From positions 1 through 38,237 of the forward strand of contig CAWFGW010000034.1 of NCBI GenBank assembly GCA_963815495.1: a stretch of DNA of 38,237 nucleotides, read 5' to 3'. This document shows positions 25,667-34,254 of this stretch, in pieces. The notes beneath the pieces are model-generated. The model ran no database searches and was not told where the DNA came from. It was given only the letters and a program-made list of their open reading frames with translations. The stretch comes from CAWFGW01 sp963815495 (GTDB lineage Bacteria > Bacteroidota > Bacteroidia > Cytophagales > JAAEPT01). Position 1 is the stretch's first letter, and each line of letters starts with the position of its first letter. The translations under genes were made by a program, and so were the position numbers.

Positions 25667-26290
25667 TTATTTTTCTAACGAAAAAAAGGCGTTGTTCATG
25701 GTTTCGTTTATTTTAAAGGAACTGAAAAAGAGGGTAGTTTGATCTCCAGAAACTTCGTTAATAATAATTTTTTGAACTAAGTAAGAAGTTGAGTCCACCG
25801 TAATTTCTAACGAGTTGATATATTTTTTGAGTTGCTTTATTTCGGGTATTAAAGTGATGTGTGTTTGTTGTGTGTTTAGCGAGCTGATCTTCGTTGTAAA
25901 TTTATCACTATCAAACAATTGACCGTTAGCAAGTACTTCAAAAAGCTTGAATCCTTTCCCGATAAAGGGGTTGTCTAAAAAGTTGTACTTGTTTGTTTTC
26001 CCATCAGCCTCTTGGCTAATGATGGTGTTGTCTCTCAGAATAATGATTTTTTTCTGAGGCGAAGTGTATTCCCAGCGAATTTGTGCTTGGTTTTTCATGA
26101 ATAATTTCCCTAGAGCAACTTGATCTTCTTGAAATAAATCCGATGATTTTATCTGTTTGAAAGTACAACTTAGTGTAGTGATACTTTTATGTCTGGCGAT
26201 ATAATTAGCAATAAAATCTTCATCGGTTGTTTGGCCGATGATGTTTCCTGTCGTGAAAAGTAGAATGAAGATTTGAAAGATTAATTTCAT
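25667..26290 (-). CDS. LolA-like outer-membrane lipoprotein carrier
   Basis: This 207-residue periplasmic protein has a signal peptide (MKLIFQIFILLFTTGNIIGQ) and a LolA-type beta-barrel pattern: SITTLSCTFKQIKSSDLF, GKLFMKNQAQIRWEYTSPQKKIIILRDN, then FKLFEVLANGQ and EVSGDQTTLFFSSFKIN. A LolA homologue is a regular member of aryl polyene clusters and is thought to help move the lipid-linked product to the outer membrane. The ATG at 26290 gives a proper signal peptide; an in-frame alternative at 26326 lies inside the deacetylase gene and is less likely. Confidence 0.85.
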   Translation of the reverse strand: MKLIFQIFILLFTTGNIIGQTTDEDFIANYIARHKSITTLSCTFKQIKSSDLFQEDQVALGKLFMKNQAQIRWEYTSPQKKIIILRDNTIISQEADGKTNKYNFLDNPFIGKGFKLFEVLANGQLFDSDKFTTKISSLNTQQTHITLIPEIKQLKKYINSLEITVDSTSYLVQKIIINEVSGDQTTLFFSSFKINETMNNAFFSLEK

Positions 26291-26297
26291 ACATTGG

Positions 26298-27041
26298 TTA
26301 CCTCCGTATTTCTTCGGGGTCAGCAAAAATAAAACCTTTTAATTGTAGTTGGGTTATCATTGCGTCAATAAGTGAGGCCGAGTTTGTTAAATTATCGTGA
26401 AATAAAAGGATGTTTCCTTTTTGAATGGTGTTTAATTGTTCTAACACTTGATGTTGAGTTCTTACTGTGTCAAATGAACGGAAAGACCAACCTACAACTT
26501 TCATATTAAAATGTATACTTGCTTTAGCGATATGGGGGGTCATTACTCCAAAAGGTGGGCGAAATAAGGTTGGTTGATGACCAGTCGCTTTTTCAATTAA
26601 AAAATTGGTTTTATCGATTTCATTCATCCAATACGTTGTGTTTTTAAACGCATCTGCATGATGATGGTTGTATGCATGATTCCCAATTTGATGTCCTTGG
26701 GTGATAAGTTGTTTAAATATTTCAGGGTGAATTTCAACTTGTTTGCCGATGACAAAAAAGAGTGCTTTCACTTGATGTTTTTTTAAAACCTCAAGGACTT
26801 CAATTGTGTGCTCGTTTGGTCCGTCATCAAAAGTGAGTAATATTTTTTCTGATGAAAGTTGATGGATGGATGGAGCAAATAGTTGCCACTTAAGACGAAA
26901 TACGCCAATGATAAGTAAAGCAATTCCAAAGATGAGTACCAATGAAAAAACAACCCAAATAGGAGGGTAGTGGAAGGAAGCCGTTGCTAGTCCGCTAAGT
27001 AATACTAAAAAAATAAACCGAAGACGATTAAATTTAGTCAT
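26298..27041 (-). CDS. NodB-type polysaccharide deacetylase
   Basis: This 247-residue protein has two N-terminal hydrophobic helices (residues 8-22 and about 27-48), so it is membrane-bound, followed by a carbohydrate esterase 4 domain: TFDDGP (D72, D73), GNHAYNH (H122, H126 as metal ligands), FRPPFG and LLFHDN. It would remove acetyl groups from an amino sugar or ester, probably outside the membrane. The ATG at 27041 (overlapping the chain-length-factor stop by 8 bases) is preferred over a TTG at 27050. Its place in the middle of a polyene operon suggests trimming of the sugar or acyl carrier, which is inference. Confidence 0.88.
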   Translation of the reverse strand: MTKFNRLRFIFLVLLSGLATASFHYPPIWVVFSLVLIFGIALLIIGVFRLKWQLFAPSIHQLSSEKILLTFDDGPNEHTIEVLEVLKKHQVKALFFVIGKQVEIHPEIFKQLITQGHQIGNHAYNHHHADAFKNTTYWMNEIDKTNFLIEKATGHQPTLFRPPFGVMTPHIAKASIHFNMKVVGWSFRSFDTVRTQHQVLEQLNTIQKGNILLFHDNLTNSASLIDAMITQLQLKGFIFADPEEIRR

Positions 27042-27936
27042 AGGGTTCAACGGTAAAGAAGGAATAGCCGTGACACGATTTGTTAATGACCATCACTTGC
27101 TGGTTTTGAATTAATTGGCTATTCGAATCATGGGGTAGGTCTTTTTCTTCTAAAATTCGCATAGCCATATATAAACCAAATGCAGTAGCAGTGTTGTATT
27201 CACCACTATAGTTCGTATAGGTTAGGTGATGAGCAGTTTTAACCGATGGTATTAAATCATCCGTTGAAAGTAAATAAAATGTGTTTTTGGTGTCAGCTAT
27301 TTTTTTTTGTAATGCGCTTTTGGTGAGGTTTGTTTTTACCTCAGTTAATAGTGTTGTCGCATTTTTTTGTGAATTGCTTAACAGGAAAAATAACACACCT
27401 TCACTTAATTTATTGGGAGTTGTGAGTGTGTTTTTAATCGTTTCGTATTCCTGATTATATTCGTCAAATGCTCCAATAAGTTGAAGTCCATTGTTTTCTG
27501 ATAGTTGAGTTAGTGCTTCAATTAAGGCATTTTCAAAAGCAGTATCTGCATGTACATGGGTCAGGTTTGGGCAGTGTAGCTGATGATATTCAGCAATTTT
27601 CCCACTAATAGCGTTGTGGGTCGATTGTATGAAAGCCGAAGGTTTTAAAACTTGGTGTTGGATGCTGTGGTAAAAACTTAATGTTTCATTTGTGCAGCCC
27701 ATTCCTGTTGCTAGCGAGATGCCACCTATATCTTGCTGTTTTTGTAGACAAAAAGAAGCTGCGGCAAGACTTTTTTTCATGACCAGAGGCATTCGTCTTA
27801 ATCCCGAATCCTGTATTAGTGCTTTAAAGTCCGTTTCGAGTGGAGCAATAAACCCTTTCTTCCAATCTTGAATTGGCTTTTTTTCAAGATTTTCTTGATT
27901 AGAAAATGCACAAGATTTTTCAATGTAAATGCTCAT
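27034..27936 (-). CDS. Ketosynthase chain-length factor-like protein
   Basis: This 300-residue thiolase-fold protein resembles the beta-ketoacyl synthase chain-length-factor family (Ketoacyl-synt_2). The pattern RRMPLVMKKSLAAAS, then AFIQSTHNAISGKIAEYHQL (about 101-120), is typical. The nucleophilic cysteine of true ketosynthases is absent. In the E. coli aryl polyene system, ApeC pairs with ApeO as an inactive partner that sets the chain length; this gene would play that role beside the ketosynthase at 27944, from which it is 7 bases away. Confidence 0.8.
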   Translation of the reverse strand: MSIYIEKSCAFSNQENLEKKPIQDWKKGFIAPLETDFKALIQDSGLRRMPLVMKKSLAAASFCLQKQQDIGGISLATGMGCTNETLSFYHSIQHQVLKPSAFIQSTHNAISGKIAEYHQLHCPNLTHVHADTAFENALIEALTQLSENNGLQLIGAFDEYNQEYETIKNTLTTPNKLSEGVLFFLLSNSQKNATTLLTEVKTNLTKSALQKKIADTKNTFYLLSTDDLIPSVKTAHHLTYTNYSGEYNTATAFGLYMAMRILEEKDLPHDSNSQLIQNQQVMVINKSCHGYSFFTVEPYD

Positions 27937-27943
27937 TTTCTAT

Positions 27944-29116
27944 TTAAAGCTTTTTAAATAATAAAGAAGTACAATTGCCTCCAAAACCAAATGAATTAGA
28001 TAAAATGTAGTTCAACGGTTTTGATTTTAAGGTGGTAATTAATGATTTGTGAGTAGGTGTGATGGTTGAAAATGTTGGATAAATAGTTTGGTTTTCTAGC
28101 ATCAACAACGCATAAATAGCTTCAATAGCTCCGCATGCCGCTAAGGTGTGACCTGTATAATTTTTTGTAGAGCTAAAGTCAGGGATAAAATCACCAAATA
28201 GAGCAATTAATGCAGCTAACTCGGTGTCATCATTATTTTGTGTAGCTGTACCATGAGCGTTAATGTAGTCAACTTGTTTTGGTTGAATGTTAGCTCTTTC
28301 TAAGGTAGTTTTCATGGCCAGATAAGCTCCTTTACCTTGAGGAGAAGAAGCCGTCTGATGATAAGCATCGTTTTGATTTGCCCCACTCAGTAGCTCTGCT
28401 AATGCCTTGGGTTGATTTTCCCTGAAACCTTTCTTTTCAAGAATAAGATAAGCAGCACCTTCGCCAAGGTTAAGGCCTTTTCGAGAAGTATCAAACGGTT
28501 GGTTAAGTTTTGAGTCGAGTAAAAGTAAAGATTCAAAACCCTTGAAAGTAAATTGTGTTAAAGCGTCTACCCCACCAACAATAGCAATATTTGTTTGACC
28601 CGATTCAATTAATTTTTTCCCTAATAAAATAGCATTTGCCGCAGACGAACATGCTGTGCTAATCGTATTGCAATAACCGTTAATACCAAAATGCGTAGCC
28701 ATATTTTGCGTAGAAAATGCGCAGGGATGTTCGATAAAAGCTTTAGAAACATAGTCTTTTGCATAAAAATGGGACAGTTCTTTTTCGCTAATATCCATGC
28801 CACCAACAGTGATTCCAGAAATTAGCGCAGCATTTGCAAGTTCCTCTGAGGTGAGTTGAGCATGTATTATTGCTTCTTTAGCTGCTTTTAATGCTAAAAG
28901 ACTTGTTCGTGATTGAAGTGTTGGAGTTTCTAACTCGCGTTGTAGTTCTATATTGGACAAAATGACTTCTCCTAATAAAGCAGCGTCACCACTATTGAAA
29001 AAATAATTTGCAGAAGGTTTTATACCAGTATGGATTAATTGTAAAGCATGATGGTTTTCTTGCACATTGTTTCCAATGGCACTAATAATTCCCATACCAG
29101 TTACAATTACTGACAT
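27944..29116 (-). CDS. Beta-ketoacyl-ACP synthase (FabF-like)
   Basis: This 390-residue condensing enzyme has an intact triad: Cys156 in NTISTACSSAANAI, His in NAHGTATQNNDD and His in GHTLAACGAIEAI. The C-terminal NSFGFGGNCTSLLF is the usual glycine-rich end. It likely performs chain extension with the adjacent chain-length factor, similar to ApeO with ApeC. It starts 3 bases after the ACP gene at 29120-29383, and this ACP is its probable carrier. Confidence 0.9.
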   Translation of the reverse strand: MSVIVTGMGIISAIGNNVQENHHALQLIHTGIKPSANYFFNSGDAALLGEVILSNIELQRELETPTLQSRTSLLALKAAKEAIIHAQLTSEELANAALISGITVGGMDISEKELSHFYAKDYVSKAFIEHPCAFSTQNMATHFGINGYCNTISTACSSAANAILLGKKLIESGQTNIAIVGGVDALTQFTFKGFESLLLLDSKLNQPFDTSRKGLNLGEGAAYLILEKKGFRENQPKALAELLSGANQNDAYHQTASSPQGKGAYLAMKTTLERANIQPKQVDYINAHGTATQNNDDTELAALIALFGDFIPDFSSTKNYTGHTLAACGAIEAIYALLMLENQTIYPTFSTITPTHKSLITTLKSKPLNYILSNSFGFGGNCTSLLFKKL

Positions 29117-29119
29117 CCC

Positions 29120-29383
29120 TTATACTTCTTGTTTTTTACGGATATATTCCGCCATAGTGCGAAGAGATACAAACACATCTTTTCCTTCTTCTTGAGAAGT
29201 GATTTTAATGCCATACTCTTTGTCTAAAAGAACGATTAACTCTAAAGCATCTATAGAGTCCAAACCGAAACCACCGCCAAACAGTTGATCGTCTGCCGAC
29301 ACTTCCTCAGGAGTAATTTCATCTAAATTAAGATGTTCTATTATTTCTACTTTTAGCTTTTCAATTAACTCATCCATTGTCAT
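29120..29383 (-). CDS. Acyl carrier protein
   Basis: This 87-residue acidic helical protein has the phosphopantetheine site FGLDSIDALEL (Ser43). It carries acyl intermediates of the polyene chain. The ATG at 29383 overlaps the end of the half-size ketosynthase-like gene by 14 bases; an in-frame ATG two codons downstream (29377) is an alternative. Two ACPs in one cluster match the ApeE/ApeF arrangement. Confidence 0.9.
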   Translation of the reverse strand: MTMDELIEKLKVEIIEHLNLDEITPEEVSADDQLFGGGFGLDSIDALELIVLLDKEYGIKITSQEEGKDVFVSLRTMAEYIRKKQEV

Positions 29384-29957
29384 ATAATTCGTTCAATTTT
29401 GATTGTGTTTCTGTTATGTTTGCGCTTTTTACATCACTTTTTGTAAGTATAAAGGCAAAACCGTCTAAGTTATTTTTATGATCATCCAGCCAGAGGCAGA
29501 GTGCAGTTTCAGCTCCATCGTTAAAGTAAATGAAAGCATGTTTTGTATATAAAGTAGGTGAAAAATGGTCACATACTAAAAAAAGGTTTTCATTTTTTAG
29601 TTGATATTTAATAGCCACTTCTCCTAAGCTGATGTTTGGTAAGGTATACACAAATGTGGCAGGACTTGGGAAGTAAGCTTCTGGACGAATCGATTCCTGG
29701 TGTTTTATATCGGTATTAAAGGAAGAAATGCTATTGGCAAATAACAGGATGGTGTTTTTATTAATTTCTGTTTTTTTAACTAATGCATGTGTCATCACTA
29801 ACGCTAATTGCGATAGCGAGTCCATTTTATGAAATTTGGGATAGTCGATTTTTAAGGATTGATATAATCCTTTTAATTCAACAAAAGTGCTCGTTTTCTC
29901 GCCATCAAAAAAGTGGTTTTTTTTAATTCGAACGAATGGTATCGGTGTGGTACTCAT
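29370..29957 (-). CDS. Half-size ketosynthase-like protein
   Basis: This 195-residue protein resembles the N-terminal thiolase half of ketosynthases but lacks a catalytic Cys. The segment FPSPATFVYTLPNISLGEVAIKYQLKN (about 111-137) lines up with the AFIQSTHNAISGKIA segment of the neighbouring chain-length factor. FDGEKTSTF and KMDSLSQLALVMTHALVKK are also shared in pattern. It is translationally coupled on both sides (ATGA with the ketosynthase upstream, 14 bases with the ACP downstream), so it is a maintained gene and not a remnant. Its function is unknown; a structural partner of a ketosynthase is plausible. Confidence 0.65.
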   Translation of the reverse strand: MSTTPIPFVRIKKNHFFDGEKTSTFVELKGLYQSLKIDYPKFHKMDSLSQLALVMTHALVKKTEINKNTILLFANSISSFNTDIKHQESIRPEAYFPSPATFVYTLPNISLGEVAIKYQLKNENLFLVCDHFSPTLYTKHAFIYFNDGAETALCLWLDDHKNNLDGFAFILTKSDVKSANITETQSKLNELYDNG

Positions 29958-31051
29958 ATCTTTTCAAGTAGTAAAGTCGCATTACACCCACCAAATCCGG
30001 CAGATAATTTTAAGCCAAACTGCATTGTTTTTGAAAATGGATTAGCGCTGATATTCACCTTTTTCGAAACGCCCAATGTTGAAAAGCCATAGGTAGGGAG
30101 TGCAATGTTCTGCTTCATTGATTCCGCTAAAAGAATAGTTTCAACTACCCCAGCTGCACCTAATGTATGACCCAGAAAGCCTTTTAAGCTGTGTAAAGGG
30201 ACTTCTTCTAATTTAGCTTGATTGATAGCTAAGGCTTCCATTTCATCGTTGTAAATAGTGCCTGTACCATGTCCTGATATGACATCAATTTGTGTACTGG
30301 TTATTTTACTCTTCTCTAAGGCTTTTTTTATTGCTAAAGATAACCCGTCACCCGTGCGCGATGGTCCAGAAATGTGGTTTGCATCATTGGAGATTCCGCT
30401 GCTGCAGATTTTTATTTCAGCAGCCTTATTTTCATTACTCACTAAAATCAATGCAACAGCTTCGCCTAAAGACAAGCCATTTCTTTGGGTATCAAAAGCT
30501 AGTGCAGGGGAGGATGAGAGTGCTTTGAACGATTCAAAGCCTGATAACACAAAGTCAGTGATTAAGTCACACCCAATAACTAACACATTATCGTAGAGAT
30601 TATTTGAAATATAATCCTTAGCCAACCCCAATGCAGCAGTTCCTGAGATACAAGCATTACACACAATAGTTGGCTGTTCGTTAAGTTGAAAGTAGTTTTT
30701 TAAAGCAGTGGCAAGTTGAGGAAGCTTGCTCCGTTCAGGGTTTGATTCCAACACATCAATATTTCCTTTAGTAGTGGCGATGATAACAGCCGTGTTTGGA
30801 TGTTGAAGCAATGAAGGTTCGATGTGGTTTAAAATCAGTGAAATGCATAACGACTCTAATCTGGTATAACCTTGGAAAGGTATCTGATCAGCATTTAGAT
30901 GTGCTACAAAACTTTTTTCAGTGGGGTTTAGCGGATGTGCATATTCAACTAATCCTGTTTTTCCATTTAGAATTTGCTCAAAAACTATAGATGGCGAGTT
31001 TCCCAGTTGATGGAAAAGTCCAGTAGTGGCGATATATGCTTCCCTACTCAC
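29954..31051 (-). CDS. Beta-ketoacyl synthase, short divergent form
   Basis: This 365-residue protein is shorter than typical FabF (about 410). Active-site residues are present: Cys134 in VCNACISGTAAL, His in SGHGTGTIYNDE and His in LGHTLGAAGVVE, with the C-terminal AGFGGCNATLLL. This is a third ketosynthase of the cluster and may prime or extend from the coumaroyl starter. It overlaps the half-size protein by four bases (ATGA) and follows the thioesterase by 2 bases. Family certain, role inferred. Confidence 0.85.
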   Translation of the reverse strand: MSREAYIATTGLFHQLGNSPSIVFEQILNGKTGLVEYAHPLNPTEKSFVAHLNADQIPFQGYTRLESLCISLILNHIEPSLLQHPNTAVIIATTKGNIDVLESNPERSKLPQLATALKNYFQLNEQPTIVCNACISGTAALGLAKDYISNNLYDNVLVIGCDLITDFVLSGFESFKALSSSPALAFDTQRNGLSLGEAVALILVSNENKAAEIKICSSGISNDANHISGPSRTGDGLSLAIKKALEKSKITSTQIDVISGHGTGTIYNDEMEALAINQAKLEEVPLHSLKGFLGHTLGAAGVVETILLAESMKQNIALPTYGFSTLGVSKKVNISANPFSKTMQFGLKLSAGFGGCNATLLLEKI

Positions 31052-31053
31052 AA

Positions 31054-31494
31054 TTAAAGAAGGTTGTTCGTTTTTTTCCAGTTGATATAAAACTCAGGAT
31101 TGTTGAGAATAAGTTGGTGATTGGTATCGACAAAAGCTTGCGTTGATTGAGCTTTTGCTGCTACTTTTCCGCTCGTATGATTGAAAATAGTATAGTCAAA
31201 AATTATTTTAGCGGCTTTAGAATTCAAGTAAGTGATATGTATTTCAATATCGTCTTGGTATTTAATCGCTGATTTATAATCGATATTGAGTCCTACAATA
31301 GGAGTCATAAAGCCAAAAGAAAACACATCGAGATACCCCAAGCTATATATACTACCAAATTCTTCGCGGGCATCTTCCAAGTATTTTAAATAATGCCCGT
31401 GCCATACAATGTGCATTGCATCAACTTCTTGAAAGCGAACTTTGATCTTAACAGAAGTGGTTAGTGTGTTGTTGTTTTCGAGGTGTAATTTCAC
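31054..31494 (-). CDS. 4HBT-type acyl-CoA/ACP thioesterase
   Basis: This 146-residue hotdog protein has the YbgC/4HBT signature VRFQEVDAMHIVWHGHYLKYLEDAREEF (D25 as the catalytic Asp), MTPIVGLNIDYKSAIKYQDDIEI and a beta-rich end. It could release the finished chain or edit wrongly loaded ACP, like the ApeK-type thioesterase of aryl polyene loci. Coupled by a 4-base overlap to the dehydratase gene upstream. Confidence 0.85.
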   Translation of the reverse strand: MKLHLENNNTLTTSVKIKVRFQEVDAMHIVWHGHYLKYLEDAREEFGSIYSLGYLDVFSFGFMTPIVGLNIDYKSAIKYQDDIEIHITYLNSKAAKIIFDYTIFNHTSGKVAAKAQSTQAFVDTNHQLILNNPEFYINWKKTNNLL

Positions 31495-31901
31495 GCTTGA
31501 ATAAATATTTTGAGCTCACACTGAGCGATGAGTTGATCTTTTAAATAGATTTTCCCTTCTACAATTGAAGCATTCAATACTTCATTTACAAAAGTAACGG
31601 TAGTGGTAATTAAATCGCCTGCATTGGCAACATCAAATACCTCAAATTTTTTGACTCCACCAATATAACCAATTGGAATAGCTTCGTGTTTTTTTGAGAA
31701 GGAGATCCCAGCTTTAGCAGCTGCCGATTGTGCAATGTTTTCAAGAAAAAGTGCTTCAGAGGCAAGGCTATTTTTAACTAGAGGGCCAGATTCAGGTATG
31801 GTGAATTGTGTAGTAATAGTCGCTTCGTCTTCTTCCAGAATATTGTTGATAAAAACAAAAGGTTGTTTTTGAGGGATCAGATGTTCAATTGAATCGATCA
31901 T
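31491..31901 (-). CDS. ApeP/FabZ-like hotdog dehydratase partner
   Basis: This 136-residue hotdog protein starts IEHLIPQKQPFVFINNIL, like the IPHRxPFLxVD start of FabZ relatives, and has SEALFLENIAQSAAA, where the Glu aligns with the FabZ catalytic acid. The GHFPG His motif is replaced by SGPLVKNSL, so catalysis on its own is doubtful. It may form a heterodimer with the active FabZ-like protein at 25305, as ApeI and ApeP do. The ATG at 31901 gives an ATGA overlap with the acyltransferase stop; a TTG at 31907 is less likely. Confidence 0.75.
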   Translation of the reverse strand: MIDSIEHLIPQKQPFVFINNILEEDEATITTQFTIPESGPLVKNSLASEALFLENIAQSAAAKAGISFSKKHEAIPIGYIGGVKKFEVFDVANAGDLITTTVTFVNEVLNASIVEGKIYLKDQLIAQCELKIFIQA

Positions 31902-32749
31902 TTCCAAAAATCGTAATAATTAAACCATTGTGCTGGGTATATAGAGATCATTTTTTCCAGATTGAGGACATATTTTTCAAATAAATCTTCAGCCGCCATG
32001 TTTTGATATATTTCGGAGCAATAAAAATCATATCCTTTCTTTTGTTTAAAGCCATAAACAAAAACGGTAGGCACTTCCATCATCTTTGAAATTTTAAATG
32101 GTCCGGCTGGAAAGTGGGCTTCTTTTTTTAAAAAAAGGTGTTTAAAAGTTTTTGAACCATCCATAAATCGATCACCGTGAATGCAAATTAGTTCGTTGTT
32201 GTCAAGCGCGTTTTTGATTTCAAACAGGTGAGAAAAATCCTGTTTGATGGCAATAATGTTATAAGCTTGTTCAGTTACAGAACCTATAAATTGTTTGATA
32301 GCTTGATGTTCTTCATCTAACATCACCACATTCACTTTGGTTTTAAATTCTTTTAACAACTCGCCTGCTACTGCCCAGTTACCTAAGTGTGCACTAATTA
32401 GTATGCCACCTTTGTTTCGATTTACTATCTCTTCTAGATGTTTTCTCCCATTAAATTGAAAGTGGAAACGATGATTTAAACCACTTTGAATGTATATTTT
32501 ATCGATAATTACTTGCCCAAATACATAATAGTTTTTAAACATGTAGCGAATAGTTTTTAATAAAGGAAATCTAAGTCGCGTTTTGAAATAGGTGTAAATG
32601 TATTTTCGAGAGGAAGAAAAGCAAACGTAAAAAGGACTAACAAAGAGTAAAAAAAAATAGGCAGCTCGTAAACCTAGAAAACGAAGGGAGTAGTAGAAAA
32701 ATTTATACCCCCAAGCATTTGTTTTTGATTTACCTTCCCATGCTGACAC
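31898..32749 (-). CDS. LpxL/HtrB-like lipid acyltransferase
   Basis: This 283-residue membrane-associated acyltransferase belongs to the lipid A biosynthesis acyltransferase family. It has an N-terminal hydrophobic stretch (about 27-45), GGILISAHLGNWAVAGELL (H121) and LICIHGDRFMDG. In the usual HX4(D/E) motif the acidic residue would be at 126, where an Ala is found; the nearest Glu is 130. It likely attaches an acyl chain (possibly the polyene) to a lipid. It lies between the ACP gene (7-base gap) and the dehydratase gene (ATGA). Confidence 0.85.
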   Translation of the reverse strand: MSAWEGKSKTNAWGYKFFYYSLRFLGLRAAYFFLLFVSPFYVCFSSSRKYIYTYFKTRLRFPLLKTIRYMFKNYYVFGQVIIDKIYIQSGLNHRFHFQFNGRKHLEEIVNRNKGGILISAHLGNWAVAGELLKEFKTKVNVVMLDEEHQAIKQFIGSVTEQAYNIIAIKQDFSHLFEIKNALDNNELICIHGDRFMDGSKTFKHLFLKKEAHFPAGPFKISKMMEVPTVFVYGFKQKKGYDFYCSEIYQNMAAEDLFEKYVLNLEKMISIYPAQWFNYYDFWK

Positions 32750-32756
32750 GTTTGTA

Positions 32757-32999
32757 TTAAGCGATTTTTGTTTGTATATATTTATAAAAATCGTTGAAAG
32801 TAACTAAGTTAGTAAAGTCCTCAGGTTTTACTTTGAAGTTGAAGTTTTCTTCTATGATTACCACTAAATCCACATAGTCTAAGCTATCCAAGTCCAAGCT
32901 AATCTTCATATCAGCTTCTGGCTGAATAAGGTTTTCCTCTACTTCGAATTCTTCTACTAAAAACCCTTTTGTTATCTTCTCAATTTCGCTCAGCTCCAT
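32757..32999 (-). CDS. Acyl carrier protein
   Basis: This 80-residue acidic protein has the phosphopantetheine site LDLDSLDYVDLVV (Ser39), followed by EENFNFKVKPEDF. It is the second ACP of the cluster and is adjacent to the FabB-like ketosynthase (30 bases), which may prefer it as a carrier. Confidence 0.9.
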   Translation of the reverse strand: MELSEIEKITKGFLVEEFEVEENLIQPEADMKISLDLDSLDYVDLVVIIEENFNFKVKPEDFTNLVTFNDFYKYIQTKIA

Positions 33000-33029
33000 T
33001 TTTGCTACTAGTATTAATTCGCGAAGATA

Positions 33030-34250
33030 CTAATTGATAAACTTTTTAACAATAAGGGTTGAGTTGGTGCCACCAAACCCGAATGAGTTAGAAAGAATTG
33101 TATCCACTTTCCCTTGGCGTGTTTCAGCTATAATGTCTAGTCGTTGTGAGTCCTCATCAGGGGTATTGAAATTAATGTTTGGTGCCATGAAATCATTCTC
33201 CATCATCAATAACGAATAAACTATTTCGCTAGCTCCAGCCATCCAGCATTCGTGACCCGTCATAGATTTAGTAGAGCTTACAGGCACTTTATTTCCAAAT
33301 AACTCGGCTATTGCTTTCGCCTCATTTTTATCACCTATAGGTGTGGAAGTTGCATGTGCATTAATGTAGTCTATATCTTCAATACTCAACCCTGCATCTT
33401 TTAGCGAGTTTTTCAAGGAACGGAAAGGCCCATCTACCGAAGGTTGAGAAATGTGTTCACCATTGGAAGAGAATCCATAACCTACCACTTCGCCTAATAT
33501 CTTAGCACCTCGCTTTTGAGCGGATTCTAAACTTTCAAGTATTACTGTTGCGGCACCACCACTTGGAATTAAACCATCACGGTTAGCATCAAAGGGTCTG
33601 CTAGCTTTTGTTGGATCACTTTCCAGCATAGAAAAAGCATTAATGGCATCAAAGTTACCCATGCACTCGGGGTTTACCTCTTGCGCACCACCACAAATCA
33701 CTTGTTGTTGTAGGCCAGAACGAATAAGAAAATAAGCCATTCCAATCGAATGAGAACCACTTGCACACGCACCACTTAACGTGAAATTGATGCCTTTAAT
33801 TTTAAAAATGGTGGACAAGTTCATGGTTACCGTGGAGTTCATGGACTGAAACACGGAACCAGAGCCAATCAATTGAGTGTCTTTCTTTTCTCTTAATTTA
33901 TCAACAGCCTCTATTACAGGTACTGCCGAGCTATCGTTTCCGTAGATGATTCCTACTTCATTTTCTTCAAATGTCTGCTCATCCATTTTCGCTTTTGCGA
34001 GAGCTTCAATGGTTGCCATATAAGCATACTCTGCTTGCTCAGGCATTTGAATTCGTTGGCGTCTGGTGAGTAGGTTTTTTAAATCAGGTCGCTGAATGAT
34101 ACCCGTTAAAGAGGATCGAAAACCTAACTCCTTTCTTTTGGGGTCAATGCCGATTCCAGATTTCCCTTCAAACAAAGATTTGGTCACTTCTTCTAAATTT
34201 TTCCCAAGGCAAGAATATATTCCAATTCCAGTAATAACAACTCTATTCAT
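33030..34250 (-). CDS. Beta-ketoacyl-ACP synthase (FabB-like)
   Basis: This 406-residue condensing enzyme has Cys162 in TLSGACASGSHSIG, His in NAHATSTPIGD and His in KSMTGHECWMAGASE; the C-terminal NSFGFGGTNSTLIV is intact. The C-terminal region (SLLMMENDFMAPNINF) resembles FabB more than FabF. It probably performs early condensation steps, comparable to ApeR. It starts 4 bases after the ketoreductase stop. Confidence 0.9.
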   Translation of the reverse strand: MNRVVITGIGIYSCLGKNLEEVTKSLFEGKSGIGIDPKRKELGFRSSLTGIIQRPDLKNLLTRRQRIQMPEQAEYAYMATIEALAKAKMDEQTFEENEVGIIYGNDSSAVPVIEAVDKLREKKDTQLIGSGSVFQSMNSTVTMNLSTIFKIKGINFTLSGACASGSHSIGMAYFLIRSGLQQQVICGGAQEVNPECMGNFDAINAFSMLESDPTKASRPFDANRDGLIPSGGAATVILESLESAQKRGAKILGEVVGYGFSSNGEHISQPSVDGPFRSLKNSLKDAGLSIEDIDYINAHATSTPIGDKNEAKAIAELFGNKVPVSSTKSMTGHECWMAGASEIVYSLLMMENDFMAPNINFNTPDEDSQRLDIIAETRQGKVDTILSNSFGFGGTNSTLIVKKFIN

Positions 34251-34254
34251 GATT

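Noticed and set aside
29370..29957. Half-size ketosynthase as a pseudogene or frameshift remnant
   Set aside because: The frame is intact, coupled to both neighbours by start/stop overlaps, and no remainder of a ketosynthase C-terminal half follows it.
30258..30596. 112-residue plus-strand reading frame inside the ketosynthase gene
   Set aside because: It lies wholly antisense to an intact ketosynthase with active-site residues and shows no recognisable domain or start context.
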